Assembly (NCBI GenBank): GCA_005879795.1
Contig: VBKJ01000141.1
Span: 1 to 35,949 of the forward strand
DNA length: 35,949 nt
Origin: Deltaproteobacteria bacterium
GTDB lineage: Bacteria > Desulfobacterota > Binatia > DP-6
Direction: 5' to 3'
The notes below the pieces were generated by a model that did no database searches, had not been told where the DNA came from, and saw nothing but the letters and a program-made list of their open reading frames with translations. Positions 13,748 through 21,836 of this stretch are shown piece by piece (within the stretch, counting starts at the first letter, position 1; every line of letters begins with the position of its first letter). The position numbers and the translations under genes were made by a program.

Positions 13748-15952
13748 ATGGCGCGTCCGCGGGTCCGTGGGGGCGGCGGTCTCGCCGCCGTCGCCTACGT
13801 GCTGCGCAAGGGCCGCGAGGCGGGTGGCCTCGTCCGCCTCTACCGCCGGCTCCGCTCGCGCAACGCCTGCAAGACGTGCGCGCTCGGCATGGGCGGGCAG
13901 CAGGGCGGGATGGTGAACGAGGCGGGCCACTTCCCCGAGGTGTGCAAGAAGGCGGTGCAGGCGCAGGCGGGCGACATGGCCGCGCCGATCGCCGAGCAGT
14001 ACTTCCGCTCGACGCCCATCGCGGCCGTGGAGCGGCTCACGTCGGCCGAGCTCGAGCGCCTCGGGCGTCTCGCCTTCCCGCTCGTCGCCACCGACGGCGA
14101 CCCGCGCTTCCGCCGCATCTCGTGGGCAGAGGCGCTCGACCGGGCCGGCGCGGCGCTCCGCGGGGCGCCTCCCGACCAGGTCTTCTTCTACTCCTCGGGG
14201 CGCGCGAGCAACGAGGCGGCGTTCCTGATGCAGCTCGTGGCGCGCGCCTACGGCACGGCCAACATCCACAACTGCTCCTTCTACTGCCACAGCGCGTCCA
14301 GCGTCGCGCTCGCCCAGGTCTACGGCTCGGGCACGGCGTCGATCACGCTCGAGGACCTGACGCAGGCCGACCTGGTGCTCGTCGCCGGCGCCAACCCGGC
14401 GAGCAACCACCCGCGTCTCGTGAGCCAGCTGGTCCAGCTCCGCCGCCGCGGCGGGAAGGTGATCGTCGTGAACCCGCTGCGCGAGCTGGGGCTCGTCCGC
14501 TTCCGCGTGCCCTCCGACTGGCGCAGCATGCTCTTCGGCTCGACGGTCTCGGACCTCTACCTCCAGCCGCACGTGGGCGCCGACGTGGCGCTCTTCAAGG
14601 CCCTGCTCAAGGGCGTGGTCGAGGTGGGCGCCGCCGACCGCGCGTTCATCGCCGAGCACACGAGCGGCTGGGAGGCGGTCGCGGCAGACCTGGCGGCGTC
14701 GTCGTGGGACGAGCTCGCCCGGCGCTCGGGCGTGGCGCGCGCGGAGATCGACCGGGCGGTCGCGTTGCTCGCCGCCGCCCGGCGCGGCGTGTTCTGCTGG
14801 GCGATGGGGCTCACGCACCACGCGCACGGCGTCGACAACGTCCTCGCGCTCGCCAACCTCGCGCTGGCGCGCGGCTGGCTCGGGCGGCCGGGGTGCGGGC
14901 TGCTGCCCATCCGCGGGCACTCGAACGTGCAGGGGGTGGGGTCGTGCGGCATGACGCCGAGCCTGAAGCAGGCGTTCGCGGCCCGGCTGGAGGAGCTGTA
15001 CGGCATCCGGGTGGTGCCCGGCGCCGGCCAGGACACGTACTCCTCGATGGTCGCCGCCGCCGAGGGGCGCATCCAGGCCTGCGTGCTCCTTGGCGGGAAC
15101 CTCTTCGCGAGCAACCCCGACCGCGCCTGGACCGCCGCAGCGCTGCGCAGGGTCCCGACCAGCATCGCGATCACCACCAAGCTGAACGAGTGCCACGTCC
15201 ACGGCCGCGGCCGGACCGCGATCATCCTGCCCGTCCTCGCGCGCGACGAGGAGGCGCAGGCGACGACGCAGGAGTCGATGTTCAACTTCGTGCGCCTCTC
15301 CGAGGGCGGCACGCCCGCCGTCGCGGGCGAGATGCGCTCCGAGGTCGAGGTGATCGCGTCCCTCGCCGAGCTGATCCTCCCTTCCGGCCGCTTCGACTGG
15401 TCGGCGCTTCGCAGCCATCGACGGCTCCGGGAGGAGATGGCGAAGGTCGTGCCCGGCTTCGGCGCCCTCGCCCGCATCGACGAGACGCGGCGCGAGTTCA
15501 CGATCGCCGGCCGGACCTTCCACGAGGCGCGCTTCGCGACGCCGGACGGGCGAGCCCGCTTCCACCCCACGCCGCTCCCCGACTTCGTCCCGGCGGCCGG
15601 CGAGTTCCGCCTGACGACGCTGCGCTCCGAGGGCCAGTTCAACACCGTCGTCTACGAGGAGGAGGACGTCTATCGCGGCAACCGCCGGCGCGACGTGGTC
15701 ATGATGGCGGCGGCGGACGCGGCGCGGCTCGGGGTGACGGAGGGCGACCGCGTCGTCGTCGTGACGGACGTCGGGCAGCTCGAGGCGGCGGTGGCCCTGG
15801 TCGACATCCGCCCCGGCAACCTGGCGATGTACTACCCCGAGGCGAATGCGCTCGTGCCCCGCCGCCTGGACGGCCGCTCGAAGACGCCCGCCTTCAAATC
15901 GGTCGCGGCACGCCTGCGGCGCGCGGTCGCGTCGGTGGCGCTCGCATCGTAG
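13748..15952 (+). CDS. FdhF/YdeP-family molybdopterin oxidoreductase
   Basis: A 734-aa member of the DMSO-reductase superfamily resembling E. coli YdeP and formate dehydrogenase H-like alpha subunits. The family-typical N-terminus CKTCALGMGGQQGGMVNE and FPEVCKKAVQAQAGDM (about 42-75) is present; it has CxxC plus a third Cys rather than the classical four-Cys cluster motif. NCSFYCHSASS places Cys180-His181 where FdhF has its Mo-ligating selenocysteine-His. GLTHHAHGVDNVLALANLAL, PIRGHSNVQGVGSCG and the C-terminal dinucleotide-binding domain (VTEGDRVVVVTD) also fit. No FdhD, iron-sulfur or cytochrome partner is adjacent, so its electron acceptor and substrate are unknown; YdeP relatives are linked to acid resistance. 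Start ATG at 13748. Confidence 0.88.
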   Translation: MARPRVRGGGGLAAVAYVLRKGREAGGLVRLYRRLRSRNACKTCALGMGGQQGGMVNEAGHFPEVCKKAVQAQAGDMAAPIAEQYFRSTPIAAVERLTSAELERLGRLAFPLVATDGDPRFRRISWAEALDRAGAALRGAPPDQVFFYSSGRASNEAAFLMQLVARAYGTANIHNCSFYCHSASSVALAQVYGSGTASITLEDLTQADLVLVAGANPASNHPRLVSQLVQLRRRGGKVIVVNPLRELGLVRFRVPSDWRSMLFGSTVSDLYLQPHVGADVALFKALLKGVVEVGAADRAFIAEHTSGWEAVAADLAASSWDELARRSGVARAEIDRAVALLAAARRGVFCWAMGLTHHAHGVDNVLALANLALARGWLGRPGCGLLPIRGHSNVQGVGSCGMTPSLKQAFAARLEELYGIRVVPGAGQDTYSSMVAAAEGRIQACVLLGGNLFASNPDRAWTAAALRRVPTSIAITTKLNECHVHGRGRTAIILPVLARDEEAQATTQESMFNFVRLSEGGTPAVAGEMRSEVEVIASLAELILPSGRFDWSALRSHRRLREEMAKVVPGFGALARIDETRREFTIAGRTFHEARFATPDGRARFHPTPLPDFVPAAGEFRLTTLRSEGQFNTVVYEEEDVYRGNRRRDVVMMAAADAARLGVTEGDRVVVVTDVGQLEAAVALVDIRPGNLAMYYPEANALVPRRLDGRSKTPAFKSVAARLRRAVASVALAS

Positions 15953-15979
15953 CGTCGTCTCCGGCGATCGGCCGCGTGA

Positions 15980-17644
15980 CTACTGCGCTTGCAGGAGCAC
16001 GCGGCTTCCGGCGCGAGCCACCAGCGCGTGCGGAGCGGGAGCGAGCTTCCCCTCCGCCCCGGGCGGCGCCACGTCGTCGCTCACCCAGAAGGCTGCGCCC
16101 TCGCGCCAGATCCGCCCGACCTCCGCCGGAGACGTGAACAGCCGCTCCGCGCGCCCGGCGAGGAACGTCGGAGGCACCCACCCCGGGGGGGCGAGAAGAT
16201 CGAGCGGCTGCCGGAGGTAGTACTCGAGCCCTCCGCACAGCTGGTACTCGTCCGATGCGCGGAAGAAGACGCGAGCTCCATTCGGAGCGCGATCGTGGAT
16301 CATCTGGGCGAAGGGACGCCACGAGAAGAGCGCCTCGACGCGTTCGTGGGCGACCTGGACCACGACGAGAAGCACCGCCGTCCCGGCGATGCCGATCCCC
16401 ATCGCGAGGCGGGCTCGCTGCGTGGCGAGGAGGAGCGCCATGCCGCTCAGCACCGCGGCGAGCAGGAGCCCGGTCGGCCGGACGAGCGCGTCGAGGCCGA
16501 GGCCCGTGAACGTCGGCTCGATCCAGGCGATGAGCCGACCGGGTGGGAGGAGCAGCACACCGAGGGCGAGCGCCGCCCCCGCTCCCAGCGGACCGACCAG
16601 CCAGCCGAGGCTCACGCGGGAGCGAGCGTCGACGAGCAGGGCTCCGACGAGGAGCGCCGTCGCGGGGAGTGCGGGCAGCGAGTAGTGCTCGAGCCGCGAG
16701 GGCGCCAGAGCGAAGAAGCCCACCACCACCGTCACCCAGGCCGCGAGCAGGCCGACGGCGGGTGCGCGCGCGGGATCGTCGCGGGCCGTGCGGTAGGTCC
16801 ACACGCCCGCCGCCGGGAGCAGGAGGCTCCAGGGGAGGCCCCGCGCCGGGAACATGGCCAGGAAGAAGCCGAGCGAGTCCGGGAGCGAATCGCGCGGCAG
16901 CTTCTGGTCGAAGAAGAAGAGCACGTGCTGGTTCACCACGTAGTCCCAGAGGAAGCCCGGGTTGCGGAGCGCCGCCAGCGCGTGCCAGGGGCCGGCGAGG
17001 ACGGTCAGCACGGCGATCCCGACCGGCGCGTGGAGCGCTCGCAGGCGAGCGATCAGGGTGCGTGGACGGAGGACGCCTTCCCCGGCCTCGGTCGCGGCGA
17101 TGATTCCCGCGGGAAGTACGACGGCAAGGAGCCCCTTGTCGAGCATCCCCAGTCCGATCGTCGCCCACAAGGCGACGGCCGTGAGGACCCCGCCGCCGCG
17201 TCGCAGCCGGACGTACCAGTAGAGCGCGAGCGTGATGGCGAGCACGAGCACCATGTCCGCGCGCAGCAGCCGCGACTCGACGAAGAAGCCGACGCTGGTG
17301 GCGAGGAGCAGCGCCGCCGCCACGCCCGCGCCCTCGCCGAACAGCAGCGCGCCGAGGGCACCGGTCACCGCGACCGTGCCGAGCCCGGCAAGCGCCGGCC
17401 AGAGGCGAGCGTGCTCCGTCGGTCCGGTGAGGGTGAACAGCGCCGCAGAGAGCCAGTACATGAGCGGCGGCTTGGTGAGGAACGGCTCATCGTTCATGCG
17501 AGGCGTCACCCAGTCGCCGCTGGCCAGCATCTCGCGCGCCGGCTCGGCGAACATCCCTTCCGTGTCCGAGAACCCCGGCCGCCCGAGTCGCCAGAAGAAG
17601 AGCGGAGCGACGACGACCAGGACGGCGACGAGCCGCCGGCTCAT
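15980..17644 (-). CDS. ArnT/PMT-like lipid-linked sugar glycosyltransferase
   Basis: A 554-aa polytopic enzyme of the GT83/PMT_2 type, which moves a sugar from a polyprenyl-phosphate donor onto an acceptor at the periplasmic face. The first periplasmic loop has the characteristic acidic-rich FSDTEGMFAEPAREML, followed by FLTKPPLMYWLSA and many transmembrane helices. The C-terminal 120 residues are soluble, as in ArnT. The ATG overlaps the stop of the amidotransferase gene upstream by 4 bp (ATGA), indicating translational coupling. Donor and acceptor cannot be read from the sequence. Family candidates include lipid A, teichoic-like polymers, proteins or hopanoid-like lipids. Confidence 0.88.
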   Translation of the reverse strand: MSRRLVAVLVVVAPLFFWRLGRPGFSDTEGMFAEPAREMLASGDWVTPRMNDEPFLTKPPLMYWLSAALFTLTGPTEHARLWPALAGLGTVAVTGALGALLFGEGAGVAAALLLATSVGFFVESRLLRADMVLVLAITLALYWYVRLRRGGGVLTAVALWATIGLGMLDKGLLAVVLPAGIIAATEAGEGVLRPRTLIARLRALHAPVGIAVLTVLAGPWHALAALRNPGFLWDYVVNQHVLFFFDQKLPRDSLPDSLGFFLAMFPARGLPWSLLLPAAGVWTYRTARDDPARAPAVGLLAAWVTVVVGFFALAPSRLEHYSLPALPATALLVGALLVDARSRVSLGWLVGPLGAGAALALGVLLLPPGRLIAWIEPTFTGLGLDALVRPTGLLLAAVLSGMALLLATQRARLAMGIGIAGTAVLLVVVQVAHERVEALFSWRPFAQMIHDRAPNGARVFFRASDEYQLCGGLEYYLRQPLDLLAPPGWVPPTFLAGRAERLFTSPAEVGRIWREGAAFWVSDDVAPPGAEGKLAPAPHALVARAGSRVLLQAQ

Positions 17645-19530
17645 GCGCCGCAGTACGTGGCCGCCCAGAGCTGGAACATGAGCAGCGTCCAGAGCTCCTT
17701 GCGATGGTTGGCCGTGCCGCAGAGGTGCCGGTCGAGCAGCGCGGACACGTAGCGGGCATCGAATATGCCCTGGCGGCGCAAGCGGCCGGGGGCGAGCATG
17801 TCGGTCAGCGGGTCGCGCAGCTCCCCCCGCAGCCAGGCTCCGGTCGGCACACCGAACCCGTGCTTGCGACGCCGCGTCACGCGCGCCGGCAGGACGGCGC
17901 GGGCCGCCCGCCGGAGGAGCGGCTTCGTGCGCCACAGACCGGCGCGGAGGTCTACGGGAAGGCCGAGAACGTACTCGGCGAGGCGGCGGTCGAGAAAGGG
18001 TGCACGCACCTCGAGCGCGGTCGACATCGACGAACGATCAGCCTGCACGAGATTGTCTTCGGAGAGGTAGAAGATCAAGTCCAGCGCAGTCGCGATCTCT
18101 CGGGCGGACCGCGGTCGGAGCGGCGCGATCCCGTCGTACGCCTCCTCGTAGGGCTCCGGGTCCCGGATCTCGCGGTGAACGTCCGGGACGAGCAGGCGGC
18201 CGAGCGTCTCGGGCGCGAAGCTCCCCATCCAGCGCAGGTGTCGCTCGAGCGCAGGCCGTCTCGCCTCGCGCAAGAAGCGGCGCAGGGCGAAATCGAAGCT
18301 CAGGTAGCGGTGCGAGGTCGGCAGACGCCCGGCGGCGGCGACGAGCGCGCGATGTAGCACGGGCGGAACACGCGCGTACAGATCGGCGGCTCCATGGGCG
18401 GTCTGGGTGGGATAGCCGCAGAACAGCTCGTCGCCGCCATCTCCCGAGAGCGTGACGGTGACGTGCTGCCGCGCCAGCCGGGCGAGGAGCACGGCGGGCA
18501 GCGCGGTGGCGTCGGCGAAGGGCTCGTCGAAGAAGCGTGCCACGTCGGGCAGGAGCTCGCGCGCCCCGCTCGGCGTCAGGACGACCTCGTGATGCTCGGT
18601 GCCGAGCCTCGCGGCGACGTCCGCGGCCGCTGCCCGCTCGTCATAGGTCGACTCGCCGAAGCCGATGGCGAACGTCTTGACGGGGCGCGGCGACTCGGCG
18701 GCGGCCAGGGCCGTGACGAGGCTCGAGTCGAGTCCGCCCGAGAGAAAAACCCCCCAGGGCACGTCGCAGACCACGCGGCGGCGTACGGACCGGCGCAGGA
18801 GGTCGAGGACGCCCTCGGCGGCCTCCCGCATCGTCGGCCGGATGGCCCGCGGCGCCGGGGGTGTCCAGTAGCGGCCGCCGGTCTCCGAGCCGTCCGCGCT
18901 CACGGCCATCCAGTGAGACGGCGGCAGCTTGCGCAGCGCACGGAAGATCGCACGCGGAGCGGGCACGTAGTCGTGGGTCAGGTAGCGAGCGAGCGCCTGC
19001 CAGTCGAGCTCGCGCGAGACGCCGGGGTGCATCAAGAGCGCCTTCGGCTCGGAGGCGAACAGCAACGTCCGTGGCAGGCGCGCATAGTAGAGCGGCTTCT
19101 CCCCGAAGCGATCGCGGGCGAGAACGAGACGCTGCAGGCGCCCGTCCCACAATGCAAAGGCGAACATGCCCTCGAGGCGCTCGAGGCACGCCGGCCCCGC
19201 GTCCTCGTACGCGTGCACGATCACCTCGGTGTCCGTGCGCGTCGTGAAGAGGTGTCCCTTCCCCCGCAGGTCGTCCCGCAGCTCCCGGGCGTTGTAGATC
19301 TCCCCGTTCGCCACCAGCCGGATGGATCCGTCCTCGTTCACCAGGGGCTGCTGGCCCGTCACCAGATCGACGACGCGGAGACGCCGTGCCGCGAGCCCGA
19401 CGCAGCCGTCGGTCCAGATGCCGCGCTCGTCCGGCCCCCGGTGCGCGATGGCGGTGGCCATCGACTCGAGGACGTGCCGCGACGGCGACGTGCTCCCGTC
19501 GAGCTCGAGGACTCCGACAATGCCGCACAT
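17641..19530 (-). CDS. asnB: Asparagine-synthetase-like glutamine amidotransferase (AsnB family), copy 1
   Basis: A 629-aa class II glutamine amidotransferase. Cys2 in MCGIVGVLE is the nucleophile once Met is removed, and RGPDERG, NGEIYN and the SGGLDSS PP-loop (about 258) of the ATP-pyrophosphatase domain are intact. True AsnB makes asparagine, but many EPS/LPS-associated homologues transfer ammonia to sugars or lipids instead. Here the gene is translationally coupled to an ArnT-like glycosyltransferase, which argues for a role in glycan or lipid modification; this is inference. The C-terminal part (EVRAPFLDRRLAEYVLGLP) follows the usual family layout. Its promoter region is shared with the divergent response regulator at 19653. 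Confidence 0.88.
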   Translation of the reverse strand: MCGIVGVLELDGSTSPSRHVLESMATAIAHRGPDERGIWTDGCVGLAARRLRVVDLVTGQQPLVNEDGSIRLVANGEIYNARELRDDLRGKGHLFTTRTDTEVIVHAYEDAGPACLERLEGMFAFALWDGRLQRLVLARDRFGEKPLYYARLPRTLLFASEPKALLMHPGVSRELDWQALARYLTHDYVPAPRAIFRALRKLPPSHWMAVSADGSETGGRYWTPPAPRAIRPTMREAAEGVLDLLRRSVRRRVVCDVPWGVFLSGGLDSSLVTALAAAESPRPVKTFAIGFGESTYDERAAAADVAARLGTEHHEVVLTPSGARELLPDVARFFDEPFADATALPAVLLARLARQHVTVTLSGDGGDELFCGYPTQTAHGAADLYARVPPVLHRALVAAAGRLPTSHRYLSFDFALRRFLREARRPALERHLRWMGSFAPETLGRLLVPDVHREIRDPEPYEEAYDGIAPLRPRSAREIATALDLIFYLSEDNLVQADRSSMSTALEVRAPFLDRRLAEYVLGLPVDLRAGLWRTKPLLRRAARAVLPARVTRRRKHGFGVPTGAWLRGELRDPLTDMLAPGRLRRQGIFDARYVSALLDRHLCGTANHRKELWTLLMFQLWAATYCGA

Positions 19531-19561
19531 GGCTGCCGCCGTAAGGCTAGCGCCGCTTCCA

Positions 19562-19577
19562 TGAAGACATCATGAAG
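19562..19577 (+). promoter_or_regulatory. Predicted response-regulator box, direct repeat TGAAG-N6-TGAAG
   Basis: TGAAG occurs at 19562-19566 and again at 19573-19577, an 11-bp period matching one helical turn, the layout bound by dimers of OmpR/PhoB-family regulators. It lies between the divergent amidotransferase and regulator genes. The same pair of half-sites, in the opposite orientation, lies in front of the efflux operon (21730-21745). Confidence 0.5.
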
Positions 19578-19652
19578 CCGCCGGCCCTCGGGCGGTCCCC
19601 GCTTTCCGGCGGGTGTGCCGCTCGGCTATAGGAGGTGCTCCCCGCCAGGGCG

Positions 19653-20330
19653 ATGAGACTGCTCGTGATCGAAGACGACCGCGCCCTCCTCGCGGCATTG
19701 GGCGACGGGTTGACCGCGCGCGGCTTCGCGGTGGACCGCGCGCCGAGCGCCGAGACCGCCCTCGACCTGCTGCACGTGAACCCCTATGACCTCGTCGTGC
19801 TCGACGTCGGGCTCCCGGGCATGGACGGCCTCTCCCTGCTCCGGGCCCTGCGCGGCAGGGAGAACGCGGTGCCCGTCCTCATCCTCACCGCGCGTGGCGA
19901 GGTCGCCGACCGTGTCGCCGGGCTGGATGCGGGCGCGGACGACTACGTCGTCAAGCCGTTCGCGTTTCCCGAGCTCGTGGCGCGCGTGCACGCGTTGCGC
20001 CGGCGCCATACGCCGGCCGTCGCGCTGGTGCTGCGCGTGGGCGACCTCGAGCTCGACCCCCGCCGCTTCCACGTCCGACGCGGTGGCGTCCCGGTGTCGC
20101 TCACCGCGAAGGAGTTCGCCATCCTCGAGTACTTCATGCGTCACGCCGGCGAGCTCGTCACGCGCACCATGCTCCTCGAGAACTGCTGGGACGAGAACTA
20201 CGATGGGCTCTCCAACCTGGTCGACGTCCACGTGAGCCGGCTCCGCCGGAAGATCGACGGGGCCGGCGCCGCGTCGCTGCTGCACACCATCCGGGGCGCG
20301 GGATTCGTGCTCGACGAGCGTGCGCGGTGA
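19653..20330 (+). CDS. OmpR/PhoB-family response regulator
   Basis: A 225-aa two-component regulator. The receiver domain (residues 1-115) has the acidic pair in VIEDDR, phospho-acceptor Asp51 in VVLDVGLPGMDG, the Thr79 switch in LILTARG, and Lys101 in VVKPFAFP. The C-terminal winged-helix domain (about 125-225) has the typical LTAKEFAILEYFMRH and SNLVDVHVSRLRRKID, ending TIRGAGFVLDE. It should control the adjacent efflux operon in response to the kinase encoded immediately downstream, whose GTG overlaps its stop by 4 bp. The ATG at 19653 begins the conserved RLLVIEDD; an in-frame GTG at 19635 would overlap the ribosome-binding site. Confidence 0.92.
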   Translation: MRLLVIEDDRALLAALGDGLTARGFAVDRAPSAETALDLLHVNPYDLVVLDVGLPGMDGLSLLRALRGRENAVPVLILTARGEVADRVAGLDAGADDYVVKPFAFPELVARVHALRRRHTPAVALVLRVGDLELDPRRFHVRRGGVPVSLTAKEFAILEYFMRHAGELVTRTMLLENCWDENYDGLSNLVDVHVSRLRRKIDGAGAASLLHTIRGAGFVLDERAR

Positions 20331-21700
20331 GGCGGCCGCGGAGCCTCCGCTGGCGACTGACGCTCGCGTTCGCGAGCCTGGCGGGGACCGCCGTGCTGGC
20401 CGCGTCGGTCGGCACCGTCATCCTGGTCGAGCACGCGGTGTGGGGCCCCATCGATGCGGCGCTCGAGGAGGAGGCGGAGACGCTCGCCGAGCTCGGCGAT
20501 GCGGCCCGCGCCGGGGACTTCTCCCGGGCCGTCGCTCGAGTCGCCGACGAGCGAGGCTTTGGCGCCTGGAAGTGCGACGGGAAGTTCGTCCGGATGCGGG
20601 CCGTCGACGGCCGTGTGCTCGCCGCATCGGGAACGATCCCCGCCGCGCTCGCGGAGGAGGCGGCCCCCGCTGTGCGCGCGACCCGGTACGCCACGATCGG
20701 GCAGGGCAGGACCGCGTACCGGATCGTCTGGTACGCCGCGCCCGGCGTCGGGTGGAGCGAGATCGGCGTTCGCGTGGGACGGGAGCTGCGCACGGTGCGC
20801 CGGGCGCGGCTCGCGATCGGGGCGTCGGCCGCGTTGCTCCTCGGCGCGCTCGCCTTCCTCGCGTGGGCCATGACGACCCGCGCCACGGCCGAGATCGGCC
20901 AGCTCGCGGCTCAGCTCGAGACCCTCGAGGCGTCCTCGCTCGACCGCCGCCTGGCTTCCGGCCGCACCACCGAGGTGGACCGGCTCGTCGCCGTGCTGAA
21001 CCGGCTGCTCGGCCGTCTGGAGACGGCGGTCGGCCACCTGCGCCGATTCACCGCGGACGCGGCCCACGAGCTACGCACGCCGATCGCGGCGCTGAGGGCA
21101 CACCTCGAGGTCGCCCTTGGCCGTGGCGGCTCCCCGGACGGCTATCGCAACGGCCTCCTCGACGCGCTCGAGCAGACCGAGAGGCTCGGACGGCTGGCGG
21201 CGGACCTGCTCACCCTGAGCGCCGTCGAGGCCGGTGTGGGCGGCACCGGGGTCGTTCGCCTCGACGCCGTGGCGCGCGAGGTGGCGGACTTCCTCGAGCC
21301 CGTGGCACAGGAGCAGGGCCGGCGCTTCGCGTGCGAGAACGAGCAGCCGGTGGCGGTGTGCGGTGCCCCGGACCTGTTGAAGCGCCTCGTGCTCAACCTC
21401 GTGGACAACGCCTTCCGCCACACGCCGCCCTCCGCCGCCGTGCGCCTCGCGGTGCGCTCGGACGCCGGCAGAGCGACGATCGAGGTGCATGACGACGGTC
21501 CGGGCATCCCGGCGGCGGATCTCCCGCAGGTCTTCGGGCGCTTCCGTCGGGGTCGGGGCGCGACGACGGGCACCGGGCTCGGCCTCGCACTGTGCCAGGA
21601 AATCGCGACACGCCACCAGGGGCGCATCGCGCTCGAGAGCGCGGCCGGGGTCGGGACGCGAGTCATCGTGACCCTGCCCCTCGCCGACGCGCGCTCCTGA
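20327..21700 (+). CDS. Sensor histidine kinase (CusS/QseC-like)
   Basis: A 457-aa inner-membrane kinase. TM1 is about residues 10-33 and TM2 about 165-185, with a periplasmic sensor domain of about 130 residues between them, including a WKCDGKF stretch that has one cysteine. A short HAMP follows, then the H-box FTADAAHELRTPIAALRAHLE with phospho-accepting His247. The ATP-binding domain has N (LVLNLVDNAFRHTPP), G1 (DDGPGIP), F (FGRFRRG) and G2 (GTGLGLALCQ) boxes. It begins with GTG overlapping the regulator's stop. Domain architecture is like heavy-metal or drug sensors, but no known metal ligand pattern is evident. It presumably activates the regulator that controls the TolC/RND operon. Confidence 0.92.
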   Translation: MRRPRSLRWRLTLAFASLAGTAVLAASVGTVILVEHAVWGPIDAALEEEAETLAELGDAARAGDFSRAVARVADERGFGAWKCDGKFVRMRAVDGRVLAASGTIPAALAEEAAPAVRATRYATIGQGRTAYRIVWYAAPGVGWSEIGVRVGRELRTVRRARLAIGASAALLLGALAFLAWAMTTRATAEIGQLAAQLETLEASSLDRRLASGRTTEVDRLVAVLNRLLGRLETAVGHLRRFTADAAHELRTPIAALRAHLEVALGRGGSPDGYRNGLLDALEQTERLGRLAADLLTLSAVEAGVGGTGVVRLDAVAREVADFLEPVAQEQGRRFACENEQPVAVCGAPDLLKRLVLNLVDNAFRHTPPSAAVRLAVRSDAGRATIEVHDDGPGIPAADLPQVFGRFRRGRGATTGTGLGLALCQEIATRHQGRIALESAAGVGTRVIVTLPLADARS

Positions 21701-21729
21701 AGGCGCTGGCCGTTTCAGCTGGGGCGCAT

Positions 21730-21763
21730 CTTCACGCTCGCTTCATCGATGGACGGCTACACT
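21730..21763 (+). promoter_or_regulatory. Predicted efflux-operon promoter with response-regulator box
   Basis: CTTCA at 21730-21734 and 21741-21745 (TGAAG-N6-TGAAG on the minus strand) repeats with an 11-bp period. A -10-like TACACT lies at 21758-21763, 12 bases after the repeat, and no good -35 is present. That is the geometry of PhoB/OmpR-activated promoters, where the regulator box replaces the -35 region. The same half-sites occur upstream of the regulator gene. Confidence 0.5.
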
Positions 21764-21771
21764 GTCAATGC

Positions 21772-21793
21772 GCGTGCCTCACGGCCGGCACGC
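21772..21793. repeat. 7-bp hairpin in efflux-operon leader
   Basis: GCGTGCC (21772-21778) pairs with GGCACGC (21787-21793) across an 8-base loop, about 45 bases before the TolC-like ATG and directly after the putative -10. A short TTCCGTTTT follows, too weak for a confident intrinsic terminator. It might be an attenuator, an RNA-stabilising leader structure or a second protein-binding site. Confidence 0.35.
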
Positions 21794-21836
21794 ATTCCGT
21801 TTTGCTGACCTTCGTGACGTGCTACGTGGAAGCGTG

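Noticed and set aside
13711-16137. Long plus-strand open frame overlapping the molybdoenzyme
   Set aside because: It is an alternative frame of the real oxidoreductase gene, with a low-complexity Arg/Pro/Gly translation and no motif.
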